Below are positions 10,171-20,790 of a stretch of 64,000 nt of DNA, piece after piece; the first letter of the stretch is position 1, and every line of letters starts with the position of its first letter. Below the pieces are notes generated by a model, which worked only from the letters and a program-made list of their open reading frames with translations, ran no database searches and was not told where the DNA came from. The DNA is from Prionace glauca (lineage: Eukaryota > Chordata > Chondrichthyes > Carcharhiniformes > Carcharhinidae): the NCBI GenBank assembly GCA_037974335.1, contig CM075760.1:34171609-34235608 (forward strand). Reading direction: 5' to 3'. The position numbers and the translations under genes are program-made.

Positions 10171-10171
10171 A

Positions 10172-10463
10172 TCAGAATGATGGAGATTCAGTTATTCCGT
10201 CCCATTTCTCAGACAGCGGGAGGGAAGGGGAAGCCGTGATAACAAAATGTACCTATTGCACTACAGAAGAAAAGTGTTTTGTATTTTGGGATCTGCAGCC
10301 ATCAGCGAAAGAGGCGGTCTTGGGATGTTGTGAATGGAAAGTCTCAATGTTAGGAAACTGGTTTGATTCAGACCTCCAGCTGTCAGACTTCACCACAAGT
10401 TTAACTATCATGGACTTGCAGCCGATTAATGTTGCCGTGTATTACTGTGCTTTCTCTGGGACT
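10172..10463 (+). pseudogene. TCR V exon with leader displaced by a LINE
   Basis: An open V frame: GDSVIPSHFSDSGREGEAV, C23 in ITKCTYC, FR3 SLTIMDLQPINVAVYYCAFSG. The FR2 motif is ruined (FVFWDLQPSAKEAVLGCC instead of WYRQ). An RSS is present: heptamer CACATTG (10464-10470), 23-base spacer, nonamer GCAAAAACT (10494-10502). It is closest to the V at 37797-38109. The acceptor region is replaced by the antisense L2 LINE ending at about 10170, and I find no leader on its far side, so this V is unlikely to be expressed. Confidence 0.8.
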
Positions 10464-10502
10464 CACATTGATTGAAAACAATATCGACACTGTGCAAAAA
10501 CT

Positions 10503-10861
10503 GTCTTCCGATTGAAACTGCGGTCCTTGCCTGCTGACGTGGCCTAGAATCTCGGACAAAAGCAATCACAATGAGGCTGTCAGCCACTCAAGCACGCACA
10601 CAGAGGAATCCAATTAAACTGTGTCAACTTCTTCACTCCTAATGAATGCACTAAAAGCTGCCTCAGCTTTTATTAATCTCGTCCTTGTATTTGCAATAAT
10701 TTAATTAGACAACATCTCAGTTTACATTAATCTAGATCTTGAATTAGTAATAACTGCACTAGACCATTTTAGTTTATCGAATTGAGAAATGTAACAATTA
10801 ACACACAGCCGCGGACAGAATTTGAACAGGAGACACTACCTGTGCCAGTTCTGTCTGGTGA
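10503..10861. other. No recognised feature
   Basis: Short AT-rich spacer between two V relics that point towards each other. The adjacent nonamer of the minus-strand V starts at 10862. Confidence 0.4.
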
Positions 10862-11306
10862 GGTTTTTGTACAGCGATAGAAGAGTTTTAAACCTTTGTG
10901 TCTCTCAACACGCAGAAATAGACAGCAGCGTCTTGGATTTCTGCTCCAGTAAACGTTAAAAGAAAGTTATTTTCTGCATTAGTCTGACCAGTCTCGAATT
11001 TTCGCTTGGCGAAATCTGCATCTCTTCTGTCATTGTGCCTCCTGTGCCAGTAGAGATCGGTGTTATTGTTGTTTGTTGTGTACCTGCAGTCCATTTTCAC
11101 TCCATCTCCTTCAGTAAGTCAGACTGTGGAGGAGACGCAGAATCTGCTTGAATCAACCTTGAAATAAAACATAAAGGAAGATTTAATGCAACACTGGGTG
11201 AAAAATTCCATGAACTTCCATTGCAAACACATAAGGACTTATAGTTTTACATACCAAACACCAACAAAACTACAATCAGATGACGAAACCACTTGAATCC
11301 CATCAT
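10862..11306 (-). pseudogene. TCR V segment with good leader and RSS but broken V exon
   Basis: The leader at 11306-11255 reads MMGFKWFRHLIVVLLVF with donor GGTATGT (phase 1). The V exon retains GVKMDCRYTTNNN, ADFAKRKFETGQ and IQDAAVYFCVLRD. A frameshift lies in FR1 before EGDGVKMDC. FR2 is shortened: LYWHRRHNDRRDADF has lost about 15 codons relative to the neighbouring V at 12783-13086. The RSS is still recognisable: heptamer CACAAAG (10900-10894), 23-base spacer, perfect nonamer ACAAAAACC (10870-10862). Same family as the intact V at 12783-13327. Confidence 0.85.
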
Positions 11307-12396
11307 TTATTGGCCAGTAATTTCTTTGAATCAGATATGTGGAGACGCAGGTATATTTACTATTGTCATGTTTTAAGTTAAGCAACTGTTGTACAGAAAG
11401 CTAAAACAGAAGGGGAGGAAGGGTTTTGTGATTTTTTTTCAAATATAAAGGAGCAATGCGAAAACTGGGTAGCGGCATGTTACCACGAATAATGACTGGT
11501 CAGCTAGTGTCACTACCTGCACCGTCTGACAGAGTCACTGCTCTGGGCGGTGTTGTATTTGGCAATTCACCCCATCCCTTCCCTCCACACACCACTTTTC
11601 ATTAAATATAACATTCAGTCATTGAGATTTTTTTCAATGTGCCGAAAAAAGGAAAATGATGAATGAGAGAACCTGGGAGAGAGGAAGCAGACCTGAAATA
11701 GAGGGAAATTGCATCAGCGAACAAGACACAAATAAAATAGAAAGGATGAATGATGCAAATCGAGGACGATATTATGTGTGATTTTCATAAGATGCCATAT
11801 GTTTTTGTTTTGTTGTATCTGTGCTCTAGTCATAGGCGATTAAAGCAAGACCACCATTTATCGCTAACCTGACACTGTTATCTCATCCTGAACTATGCCA
11901 ATGGTGCAGGTGCTCCCACTGTGTTATTCTGGAGGCACTTCAAGATTTTAAACAAGAGACAACAACAGAAACGGTTGTTTATGTCAGGGTTAGAATTGGA
12001 TACGATTTGTGGAATGACTGGATAAAATGTCATAGAATGAAGTATTTTAGCCAAGTTGTTTGTACTTTAAGTCTGCAAGAGTTATCCCTTCAGGCCAGTT
12101 ATATATTCTTTGCTCATGGACTTGCACTTTTGTCCATTTAAAATCTGAAACCAACGACTTATTATTGTATTTGCTTCCGCCATTCTGTCAGGCAGTGTTT
12201 TGAAGATCATAAAGACACGCTTTGAAAATAACCATAAATTTCTCCGCCATTTCTATTTACCGATTATCTTTAATCAATATCTTCTAATTGTCGACCCTGC
12301 TGCCGGTGTAAAGAATTCTTCCTCATACATTATATAAAACCCTTTAAAAATGTAGGCACCTCATTTAAAATTCAGCTCAAGGTCCTCTTTTCCATG
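11307..12396. other. No recognised feature
   Basis: Flanking sequence between two minus-strand V segments. No open frame with V landmarks and no repeat that I can name. Confidence 0.4.
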
Positions 12397-12576
12397 GGAA
12401 TCATAGAACCCTACGGTGCAGAAAGAGGCCCTTTGGCCCATCGAGTCTGCACTGAATACAATCCCACCCAGGCCCTATCCCCATATATTATACTCACTAA
12501 TCCCTAACCTAAACATCCCTGGACACTAAGGGGCAATTTCTTAGCATGGCCAATCAACCTAACCTGCACAACTTTG
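12397..12576 (-). mobile_element. V-SINE, partial, antisense
   Basis: Reverse-orientation V-SINE 3' half: 'catagaaccctacggtgcag', 'ggcccatcgagtctgcac', 'cctggacactaaggggcaat' and 'ggccaatcaacctaacctgc' match the complement of the full copy at 46980-47283. Confidence 0.85.
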
Positions 12577-12744
12577 GAATCAATCTAGTTTCTCTGTTCA
12601 CTCCGATTAACTGATATCTATAATCCTTGACAGCATTTGGTCAAAACAAACATAAGTGTTTTTTTATCATTTTACAAACAAGGATTTTATTTTTCAAGAG
12701 TCGCCGGGTGGAAGAAGTCTTTTCTAATTTGTTAGTTTTGACGA

Positions 12745-12782
12745 GGTTTTTGTACGGGTCACAGCTGGTTTGAAGCACTGTG
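12745..12782 (-). promoter_or_regulatory. RSS of the V at 12783-13327
   Basis: Perfect heptamer CACAGTG (12782-12776), 22-base spacer, perfect nonamer ACAAAAACC (12753-12745). Spacers of 22-24 bases are within the working range of 23-RSS. Confidence 0.92.
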
Positions 12783-13327
12783 ATCCTCAATCCGCAGAAA
12801 TAGAGGGCGCTGTCTTCAGTTTCCACTGCAGAAATTGACAAAGGGAAAATCTGATATCGACTGAAATGACGAGCATCGAATTTTCCTTTGGCAAACTCGG
12901 CATCCTTGCGCCTGGTGTTATCCCGGTACAATATGAACTGGAGCGGTTGGTTCGGGTAGAGCCGGTACCAGTATCGAACCGGATCAACAGAACTGGAGTT
13001 GTAATTGCATCTCAATTCCAGATAAGCTCCCTCAGCTATCTTCAACTCACGTTGACTCTGTGTTACCGAACTCCCTTGGAAATTTCCTGCAAAATAACAC
13101 GCAAGACATTCTGGTAACGCCCTTATTGATAACAAACGTTCCCCGTCTCCTCTTTTAAAATGAGGAAAATCAATCGCAATTTAACTATTACCTATGGATT
13201 ATTTATGCGAGAGGAAGGAAAACACTTTAGCATTTACATAGGGGGAAGAATGACAATTCATATCAACAAGTAAATGTTCCAATTTACCGAATAGAAATGA
13301 GACAACGAGGAATTTAATAGGTGTCAT
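12783..13327 (-). CDS. TCR V gene, apparently intact
   Basis: The leader at 13327-13288 reads MTPIKFLVVSFLF with donor GGTAAAT (phase 1), followed by an intron of about 200 bases. The V exon at 13086-12783 opens after TTTTGCAG as GNFQGSSVTQSQRELKIAEG. It has C23 in LELRCNYNSSS, FR2 RYWYRLYPNQPLQFILY, the DAEFAKGKFDA stretch and ETEDSALYFCGLRI. Its RSS is excellent. It is a full-length TCR alpha/delta V domain with all expected landmarks. The family resembles the broken neighbour at 10862-11306, and less closely the V at 42049-43058. It should act as the V domain of a TCR alpha or delta chain after joining to a (D)J segment outside the window. Confidence 0.9.
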
Positions 13328-13734
13328 TTCTAATATTCTTCCACTATATTCGAACTCTAATGTGCAAATCTTTCTGACCACGTGCCTACAGTGACTTTAG
13401 TTTCCCTGAGACACGATCACTCCAATGATACCTTGAAACGCTGTTCAGAACAAACAGCAGAAATAACTCAGTGAAAGACAGAAACAAGAAACAAGAAGTG
13501 AGCGTCACTCCGTTTGAATTGCAAAGATCACATATGTGCGTGGTTACGTCATTGTCTAGTCAGTATTAGTTGACGCAGAAAGCAGAGTAATATTAATAAA
13601 CTCGTAATCCAGTGTTTTATATATAAATGCAAGGTACCTTGCTGCAATAATTAGGACAGACGTTGTATAATATAAACAACATCAATGTCGAATATAATTT
13701 AACCAGGAACATATTAGATTAAGTTACTCAAATC
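13328..13734. other. 5' flank of the V; promoter not resolved
   Basis: Upstream of the leader in the minus sense. A TGACGCA (CRE-like) motif at about 13572-13578 and an AT-rich patch are visible, but I cannot fix a core promoter. Confidence 0.3.
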
Positions 13735-14056
13735 AGCATGGTAGCAAGTGGTTCGCACTGCTGTCTCCCAGCTTCAGGAACCTGGGTTCGATTCCTGTCT
13801 GCGTGGAGTTTGCACGTCCTCCCCGTGTTTGCCTGTGTTTCCTCCAGTTGCTCCAGTTTTATCCCACAGTCCAAAGATGGTTAGGTGAATTGGCCACGCT
13901 TTATTGTTCGTCAGTATTCCGAGGTGCGTAGGTTAGAGAGATTAGCGGTGTAAAAATGTCGGGTTACGGGAATAATGTTGTCAGGAATAATGTTGCCAGT
14001 GCAGACTCAATGGGCCGAAATGGCCTCCTTTTTCACAGCAGTATTTGTGTGTATAT
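13735..14056 (+). mobile_element. V-SINE, nearly full length, diverged
   Basis: It contains a tRNA-like head ('agcaagtggttcgcactgct', 'cctgggttcgattcctgtct'), the V-SINE core ('gtttgcacgtcctccccgtg') and the 3' portion 'actcaatgggccgaaatggc'. Sequence decay indicates an old copy. Confidence 0.85.
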
Positions 14057-14089
14057 TGTAATTTTAGTTTAAAATTAATTTATCAGATA

Positions 14090-14220
14090 CGGACTTCACT
14101 GGTCAGACCCCATTTATTGCCCGCCACTGGTTGACCTTGAGAGGTGATGCTGCCTTCTCTGTTATCTCCGAGGTGTAGGTACACCCACAGTGCTATTAGG
14201 AAGGTTAGGCAGCGTATGTC
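14090..14220 (-). mobile_element. Fragment of unclassified non-LTR LINE
   Basis: 'tttattgcccgccactggtt', 'gaggtgtaggtacacccaca' and 'gtgctattaggaaggttagg' match the start of the antisense LINE family at 25180-25880. Confidence 0.5.
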
Positions 14221-14279
14221 ATAATTTCAACAAAACCATTGTCTTTTTATGAATTAATTAATACAGAGGCGACCTTTAT

Positions 14280-15180
14280 GGACTAACAATCATTTAGGAT
14301 TCGAAAAATATATTTTCATCATCGAAATAATTATTATTGCAGGAACTATTGTAACAGGAACGCGGAAATGTTCTACCACAATAATAACTGCGACAGGGAC
14401 GGGCCTAATATTAACATGATACATCTTTTTCTAACGTAAATAGTGGCATTATCTTGTGCTGTAATAAGTGAACCAGAGCCTAGCAACAGAGCACAGCACG
14501 ACAGCACAATAATGATGTAAGTTACAGGTAAGGACACATTGTGCAAAAATAATAGACAGATCAGCAAATGTCATAAGCAATATGCAACCCAACAGAAATG
14601 TAGATATGTTGTAACGTCGTAGAAATAGAGGCAAGTCCGAGTCTTGTAAAAACTGATGCATATTCCGATGCACTGATAGCTGAGGCAGGATTGTTTATAA
14701 TATAAAATGAAGTAATTTGCGTACATCAGTAACTGAGGTAGGATTATTGCAATATTAACAACCGAATGGTGTAATTTTAATAGATAGAACATCATGTAGT
14801 GTAACATAAACAAGGTGCGATGTGAGCAGAAAGAGAATCTAGTGCAACAGTAACTGGAAATAGCCTCAAACATTATGAACAATAATTTGTTGTAGTCCAC
14901 TAAGTAATGCAGGGCCAAAAGAAACATGAGGAGAGTTATGAATCAGCCCCAGTGTAATAATTCTAAAGCATAATTTGGTTAATTTATATCAATACCTGGT
15001 CAACTGTAATATTGTAGAGATATACTCTATAGGTGCCCGTTCTTCCCCAGTGCAAACAGGGATACAATGTGGAATGTGTGAAAGAGGGATGATCAGATTT
15101 ACATAGAGACATTGCGCAATGCCATATAGTATAAAGAGAAAGTTATCGACTATGATACGAAGTCAAACAATGATCTCAGT
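14280..15180 (-). repeat. Degenerate short-period tandem array
   Basis: On the minus strand, loosely repeated units of roughly 25-35 bases run through the region, with recurring phrases such as CCTACCTCAGTTACTG, CCTGCCTCAGCTATCAG and TTGCACTAGATTCTC. The same style of unit appears in the opposite orientation at 19480-20480. The long minus-strand open frames here are by-products. The unit boundaries are too eroded for me to count copies. Confidence 0.45.
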
Positions 15181-15210
15181 AAGATGGACAGAGGGAACGC
15201 CCAAGTTCCA

Positions 15211-15482
15211 CATTTATTTATTAGTGTCACAAGTAAGCTTACTGCAATGAAGTTACTGAGAAAATCCTCTAGTAGCCACATTCCAGCGCTTGTTCGGGTA
15301 TACTGAGGGAAAATTTAGCGTGGTCAATGCACCTAACCAACACATTTTTGGACTGTAGGAGGAAACCGGAGCACCCGGAGGAAACCCACGCAGACACGTA
15401 GAGAATGTGCAGACTCCATGCAGACGTAACCCAAGCTGGAAATTCAACCCGGATCCCTGGCGCTGCGAGGTAGCAGTCGTCC
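15211..15482 (-). mobile_element. V-SINE, antisense, with LINE-like 3' tail
   Basis: From left to right: 'tttattagtgtcacaagtaa', 'gtagccacattccagcgc', 'ggaggaaaccggagcaccc' and 'ggatccctggcgctgcgagg'. This is the complement of the tRNA-like head and V-SINE core, joined to a different 3' tail. A second copy of the same subfamily lies at 62505-62795. Confidence 0.8.
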
Positions 15483-16628
15483 AGCGAAATAATAAATGAG
15501 CCAAGATCTATAAGAAATTGAAAATATATATTTGATTGTTTGCAACAGACAGAAAATATCAGAGGTATAATCCAACATAGTATGACAAAGCCGGATCTGG
15601 TTGTTGTAATCAAGCAGCCTACTCTCATGTCAAAATAAAAGAGGGCTCTCTGCAGCAAGAACAGAAACACACTCTGGTGTAAACTGACTAGAGAAACTGA
15701 CTAGTGGAACAAACACTGGCAGGGGACCTCCTTTCAAAAACAATTAAATGGCATAATGATTTTTTAACGGGAAAAGATCTATAATATAGAAACATACTTA
15801 TGATCTAACTGCCACGAGCTAGATACAGAATGTTATGACACGAGTTTTTCTGACCTCGACCACAGCTGGATTTTTCCGATCCCGCCGCAGTAAACGTTCA
15901 TTTGCCTGAACACCAAATTCTCCGTTATCAATCACAGCAGAATTCCAACCAGAATTCCTTTCACCCCGGTCCGATTCTGTGCGGCAGCAGCAGGTGAAAA
16001 AAATGGAGCAAAACAGGCCTGGAACAACGTGCAGATGTCAGGTCTCCCCTGAACATGACCAGTGGCTGCCTCTCAAGTTCAAAATGGAAGCACCACCAAC
16101 TCTCATCCCCAGAACATTATATGATGTATAAACATAAAGACCTAAATTAAAATTTGGACAAAATAAACTGAAGCATTAGATTAGTAAGAGCACACCTGTG
16201 TGAAGGGGTTTTTGATATGCGAATTAGCAAACCAACAAGACACAAATGTTTACGTAAATGACTATGGGTTGAACAATATTATATATCAATAGGTGTAGAA
16301 CTATGGACGAGGTGATTTCAAAGTGGAGAGAGAATACATTTTGCAAATATACGAAGAGGTTTTAATAAAATAGCATGACATCAAAGGGAACGGAAAGTAT
16401 CACCATGGGAGCTGACAACAGCAGGAAAAGAGCAGCGACCACCTAGCTGGAGAAAGCAAACTCTCCCAGAAAGGCAATGTACTGAAAAAAAGTGGCTGTT
16501 TAGAAAAAAACTAACAGAGAAAAACCACTATGCTGAAATGAAGAAGGATTTTCCACGCTGCAAACTAACCCGTGGCTGGTCATTATAATCTGTTTTAAAC
16601 TCATAGAGTCATACAATTTCGCATGTTG
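15483..16628. other. No recognised feature
   Basis: AT-rich sequence without V landmarks on either strand and without a repeat that I can assign. Confidence 0.4.
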
Positions 16629-17765
16629 TTTGGGAAAGGGACAGTTCTCAGAGTCAAGGCTTATTGAGAAAGTGAGGGGGCATGGAATCCAAGGGGACAT
16701 TGCTTTGTGGACCCAGAACTGGCTTGCCCACAGAAGGCAAAGAGTGGTTATCGATGGATCATATTCTGCATGCAGGTCGGTCACTAGTGAAGTGCCCCAG
16801 GGATCTGTTCTGGGACTCTTACTCTTTGTGATTTTTATAAATGACCTGGATGAGGAAGTGGAGGGATGGGTTGGTAAGTTTGCTGATGAGACAAAAGTTG
16901 GAGGTGTTGTGAATAGTGTGGAGGGATATCAGAAGTTTCAGCGCGACATTGATAGGATGTAAAACTGGGCAGAGAAGTGGCAGATGGAGTTCAACCCAAA
17001 TAAGTGTGAGGTGGTTCATTTTGGCATGTCAAATAGGATGGCAGAATATAATATTAATGGTAGAACTCTTGGCAGAAGGATCTTGGGGTCCGAGTTCATA
17101 GGACACGCAAAGCAGCTGCGCAGGTTGAAGCTGCGGTTAAGAAGGCGTACAGAGTACAGGCTTTCATCAATCGCAGAATTGAGTTTAGGAGTCGAGAGAT
17201 AATGTTGTAGCTATATATGACCCTGGTCAGAGCCCACTTGGAGTACTGTGCTCAGTTCTGGTCGCCTCGTTACAGGAAGGATGTGGAAGCCATAGAAAGG
17301 GTGCAGAGGAGATTTACAAGGATGTTGCCTGGTTGGGTGACATGCCTTATGAAGATGAGAGAGCTCGGTCTTTTCTCCTTGGAGAAACGAAGGATCAGGG
17401 GTGACCTGATAGAGGTGTGTAAGATGTTGAGAGATATTGATCGAATAGATAGTCAGAGGCTTTTTCCCAGGGCTGAACTGGTTGCCACAAGAGGACACAG
17501 GTTTAACGTGCTGGAGAGTAGGCATAGTGGAGATGTCAGGGATACGTTTTTCACTCAGAGAGTGGTGGCTGCGTGGAATGGGGGGCCAGTAACGGTGGTG
17601 GAGGCGGATTCGATAGGGTCTTTTAAGAGACTTTTAAATATGTACATGGAATTTAGTAAGATAGAGGGTTATAGGTAAGCCTAGTGATCTCTAAGGTAGG
17701 AACATTTTCGGCACAACTTTGTGTGCTGAAGGGCCTGCATTGTGCTGTAGTTTATTGTTTCTATG
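16629..17765 (+). mobile_element. CR1 LINE, 5'-truncated ORF2
   Basis: It starts inside the RT domain: SRLIEKVRGHGIQGDIALW, VPQGSVLGLLLFVIFINDL, then KFADETKVGG, where the catalytic FADD has become FADE. Downstream are WQMEFNPNKCEVVHFG, AHLEYCAQFWSPRYRKDVEA, RVQRRFTRMLPG and FFTQRVVAAWN. A stop interrupts the frame at about 16960 and the frame shifts near 17200, so it is dead. It ends with 'gttcta/gtttctatg' type CR1 3' sequence. Closest to the minus-strand copy at 31125-32525. Confidence 0.9.
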
Positions 17766-17974
17766 TCAAATTGAAAGTTTCTACCATTAAGTGTTGGTGT
17801 TCCACTTGAACATTCTGCATTTTGGGATGCCCTCACATTATACATCAGCGAGGCTCACAACAAATACCATAGCAGTGGATGTCTTTACAGTTAAATGGAA
17901 TCCAAGAGTTCATTTAACTGCCTCAGAATGTTCCCATAGATCCATTTTCTTTCTCAGAAGGTCAACGTTCCAGC

Positions 17975-18230
17975 CTCAGAATTTCTATGTACTTAAAATA
18001 ACCACATCCACCACTCCCGCCGGCAAAGCGTTCCAGATGCTTAGCATTCACTGTGGAAAAATGTTCCTTACATCTGCCCCCACCTCCATCCCACATTGCC
18101 TGTAACCTTGAAAAATGATCCCTTCCATAGCGCTGCCCCATTTGTCTACCTGAGCAAAGCTTGCCCTTATCCATCTCGATTTCATCTCCCCTCGATCACC
18201 TCCACTCCCTTGGAGAACAAGCCCAGCATC
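17975..18230 (-). mobile_element. CR1-like LINE fragment, antisense (probable)
   Basis: 'cggcaaagcgttccagatgc', 'actgtggaaaaatgttcctt' and 'catctcgatttcatctcccc' resemble the complement of the last part of CR1 ORF2 as seen at 31250-31500 (FFTQRV and the RGDLI region). Heavily decayed. Confidence 0.5.
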
Positions 18231-18384
18231 GCCACCTTCTGGCTAATTTGTGAACTTTTCAAAACGAAACTTAACGAAATTATTCAAAGATTTTTCTTCA
18301 TTGGATTGACCTAGAATTAGTCAACTTTTGAAAAAAATACGATGGAACTTAAAAATGTTTCGAAGGAAAAAATACTGACATACC

Positions 18385-18600
18385 TCAGTACATCTGGCAG
18401 CATCTGTAAGGAAAGACAAGAGCTGACGTTCTGTTTCCAAAGTTTTCACAAAGGGTCATTTGGATTTGAAACGTCAGCTCTTTTCTCTCCTTACAGATGT
18501 TACCAGACCTATTGAGATTTTCCAGCATTTTCTCTTTTGGATTCAGATTCCAACATTCACAGTAATTTGTTTTTATTAAATTTGTTGCGAACTTCTTAGC
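18385..18600. repeat. Unclassified repeat with self-complementary half
   Basis: 'gcatctgtaaggaaagacaa' and 'gagctgacgtt' on the left pair with 'aacgtcagctcttttctctc' and 'cttacagatg' on the right, forming a loose hairpin. The same family recurs at 29425-29655, with partial remains at 29930-30060. Confidence 0.6.
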
Positions 18601-19387
18601 ACTAAGCATATTTTAAATAAATTCTTCCCTTGAGTTTGACAAGTATTTGTCAACTTTTTGAAAATTAATTTCAGCATTTTGAAAATACTTTTTCCATGCT
18701 GAACTTTTTCATTTAGACTTTTCCAACTTTGAAAAAAATACCTTAAACTTATTAAAATGTTTTTCCAAACGATTTAGCAAAAGTTCGCCGATATATAAAA
18801 AAAGTTTAAACTTATTTAATGAAAATCTTGAGTGGAATTTAATTTGAAATAGTCGGGTTCTGTTGAAAAACAATTATCTAACATAAATTTCTCCAGTGGA
18901 GCTGACTGAAGTTTGACAGCATTTATCTGAATAAAGAACCTTTTCGTCGAAAGTAGCATGGAATTTGTGAACTTCTTTTAATATTTTGCATCGAATCTGG
19001 AATCTTCTAATCAATAATCAGATGTGTTACCCACTGTGTTTTCTTAATTGCGGCTACTATAAAAAACACGTCAGATTCGCTAATTTCCTGTAGAAAAAAA
19101 CCTTCCATCCTTCCCCAGTTTGGCCCATAGGTAACTCCGGGCCTCCAAGTGGCTGGCGCTACCTGCCTTCTGTGATGGTCTAGAAGACCAATGAATTCAG
19201 AATATTAGCGATTACCAATAATTGCTGGCCTCTCCAGCTGGTTACACAGCCAATGAATTAATAAGAAACAGCAACTAAAATCAGCATTTCACAAATCTGC
19301 AATAGCAAAGGTTGTCCAGTAGATGGCAGTGAAATCGTGATTTTTGGCACGACGCGAAACTGAGATTGTCTCAAATATTGCTCATGA
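18601..19387. other. No recognised feature
   Basis: AT-rich with many A/T runs; no coding or repeat signature that I can name. Confidence 0.4.
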
Positions 19388-19480
19388 AGAGATGCCGGCG
19401 TTGGGCTGGGGTAAACACAGTAAGAAGTCTCACAAGTTTGTGGGATTACTATCAAATAAACTGGTTGGACTTTAACCTGG
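19388..19480 (+). mobile_element. Penelope-like element terminal fragment (probable)
   Basis: 'atgccggcgttgggctgggg', 'aataaactggttggacttta' and 'acctggtgttgtcaaa' correspond to the complement of the pieces at 33575-33725 and to the end of the Penelope-like copy at 58222-58778. The internal sequence is missing. Confidence 0.55.
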
Positions 19481-20480
19481 TGTTGTCAAATATTGCTGCC
19501 ATGGACTCAGCCTTTGCCCATCCTAAACTAGACTCAGTCTATATGACACGAAATCCTATTTCTGATAATATGACAATAATCCTGTGTTGATTCGGTACTC
19601 AACAAAATCTCAGTTGTTATTAGACTGAACAAAGCCTTAGTTGATATAACACCGTGCATTCTGTCAGTTACAGCAGCACGGAATTAATTCTCGGCTAATG
19701 TCATGATAATCCACATTACCCTCATGATACTTCACTTGACCCTTTCTCTTCTGATACTGCACCAGAACATGTTTTGTTTGTATTACACGAGGCTCTATCT
19801 CCGTTATTGCATTGCTGGAAACTGTCACGTATATAAAAACATCAACAATATCTCAATCACTCCTGCATCAGTCCACCTCCCTGTTAAAAGCGAACGGCAT
19901 TCTGTCTCTGTAATTATTATTTTATTTCATATTTCTTTGATTCATTCATTTGCACCGTCAAAGCTTATATCAATCTAAGGTCATAGTCTGAAATTACTGC
20001 ATTAGGCTTTGTCTCAGTTTATCTTATACAATGTCCAGAATCAAACAAAATTATACTCGGCCCAGTGTCAGTTTTATTACGCTTGCTGTTCTCTCATTTA
20101 TTACTGCGCTGAACCATATTGCTTTTCATTTGCACATCATCCTCTCTCAATTATTACTTTACTCTGCATTGCCTCATTTTTTATTTCACTGGTCCACATC
20201 TCTGTTTATGTCACGGTAGATCATGTCCCTATATCCTAATCGCACTATATGAGTTTACATTGCACAATAATCTATCTCAGTTGAAATTGTTGTGCACGTC
20301 GTCTCCTATTTATTAGAATAAATCTTTGTTACAGCTGCACGTCTCTGCTTATATTAGAAAGCACCACGCTCATTACGAAGACACTAGACCCTCCCTCAAG
20401 AATTATTGAACTGAGCACAGCCCCCATTCATATTAGAGCAGGTACTGTATAAATAATTGCTGCAGTCGGCCCTGTCTCCG
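19480..20480 (+). repeat. Degenerate short-period tandem array
   Basis: Repeating phrases such as 'tctcatttattactgcgctg', 'tctctcaattattactttac', 'tctcagttgaaattgttg' and 'ctccgtaattactgaac' recur about every 25-40 bases. It looks like the complement-oriented relative of 14280-15180 and resembles the clearer array at 34075-34310. Confidence 0.45.
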
Positions 20481-20534
20481 TAATTACTGAACAAAACGCC
20501 TCTTTTTATTTAAGCACACCATGCTAGATGGACT

Positions 20535-20790
20535 GGACATGCGAAATTCCCCCTTCGTATCCAAAGATGTGTAGACTACGTGGATGAGCCATGGTAAAGG
20601 TGTGGGGCTATAGGGAATAGGGTAGAAGGAAGGGTAGAATGGGATACGGTAGAAGAAAATTTGGGCCAAATGACCTAGTCCTTCTTGTAAATCTTATGAA
20701 CTTAGGAATGCCTGGGTGGGATGCAGACTCGATGAGGCAGATGATCTTTTTCTGCACAATAGGCATCATATGGCTCTATGTCTAAGAAAT
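20535..20790 (+). mobile_element. V-SINE, decayed 3' part
   Basis: 'ccttcgtatccaaagatgtg', 'gactcgatgaggcagatgat' and 'ttctgcacaataggcatcat' correspond to the second half of the V-SINE. The core is missing. Confidence 0.6.

Noticed and set aside
14373-14927. Overlapping minus-strand frames of 64-118 codons
   Set aside because: They arise from the degenerate tandem array; Tyr/Cys/Leu-rich with no domain.
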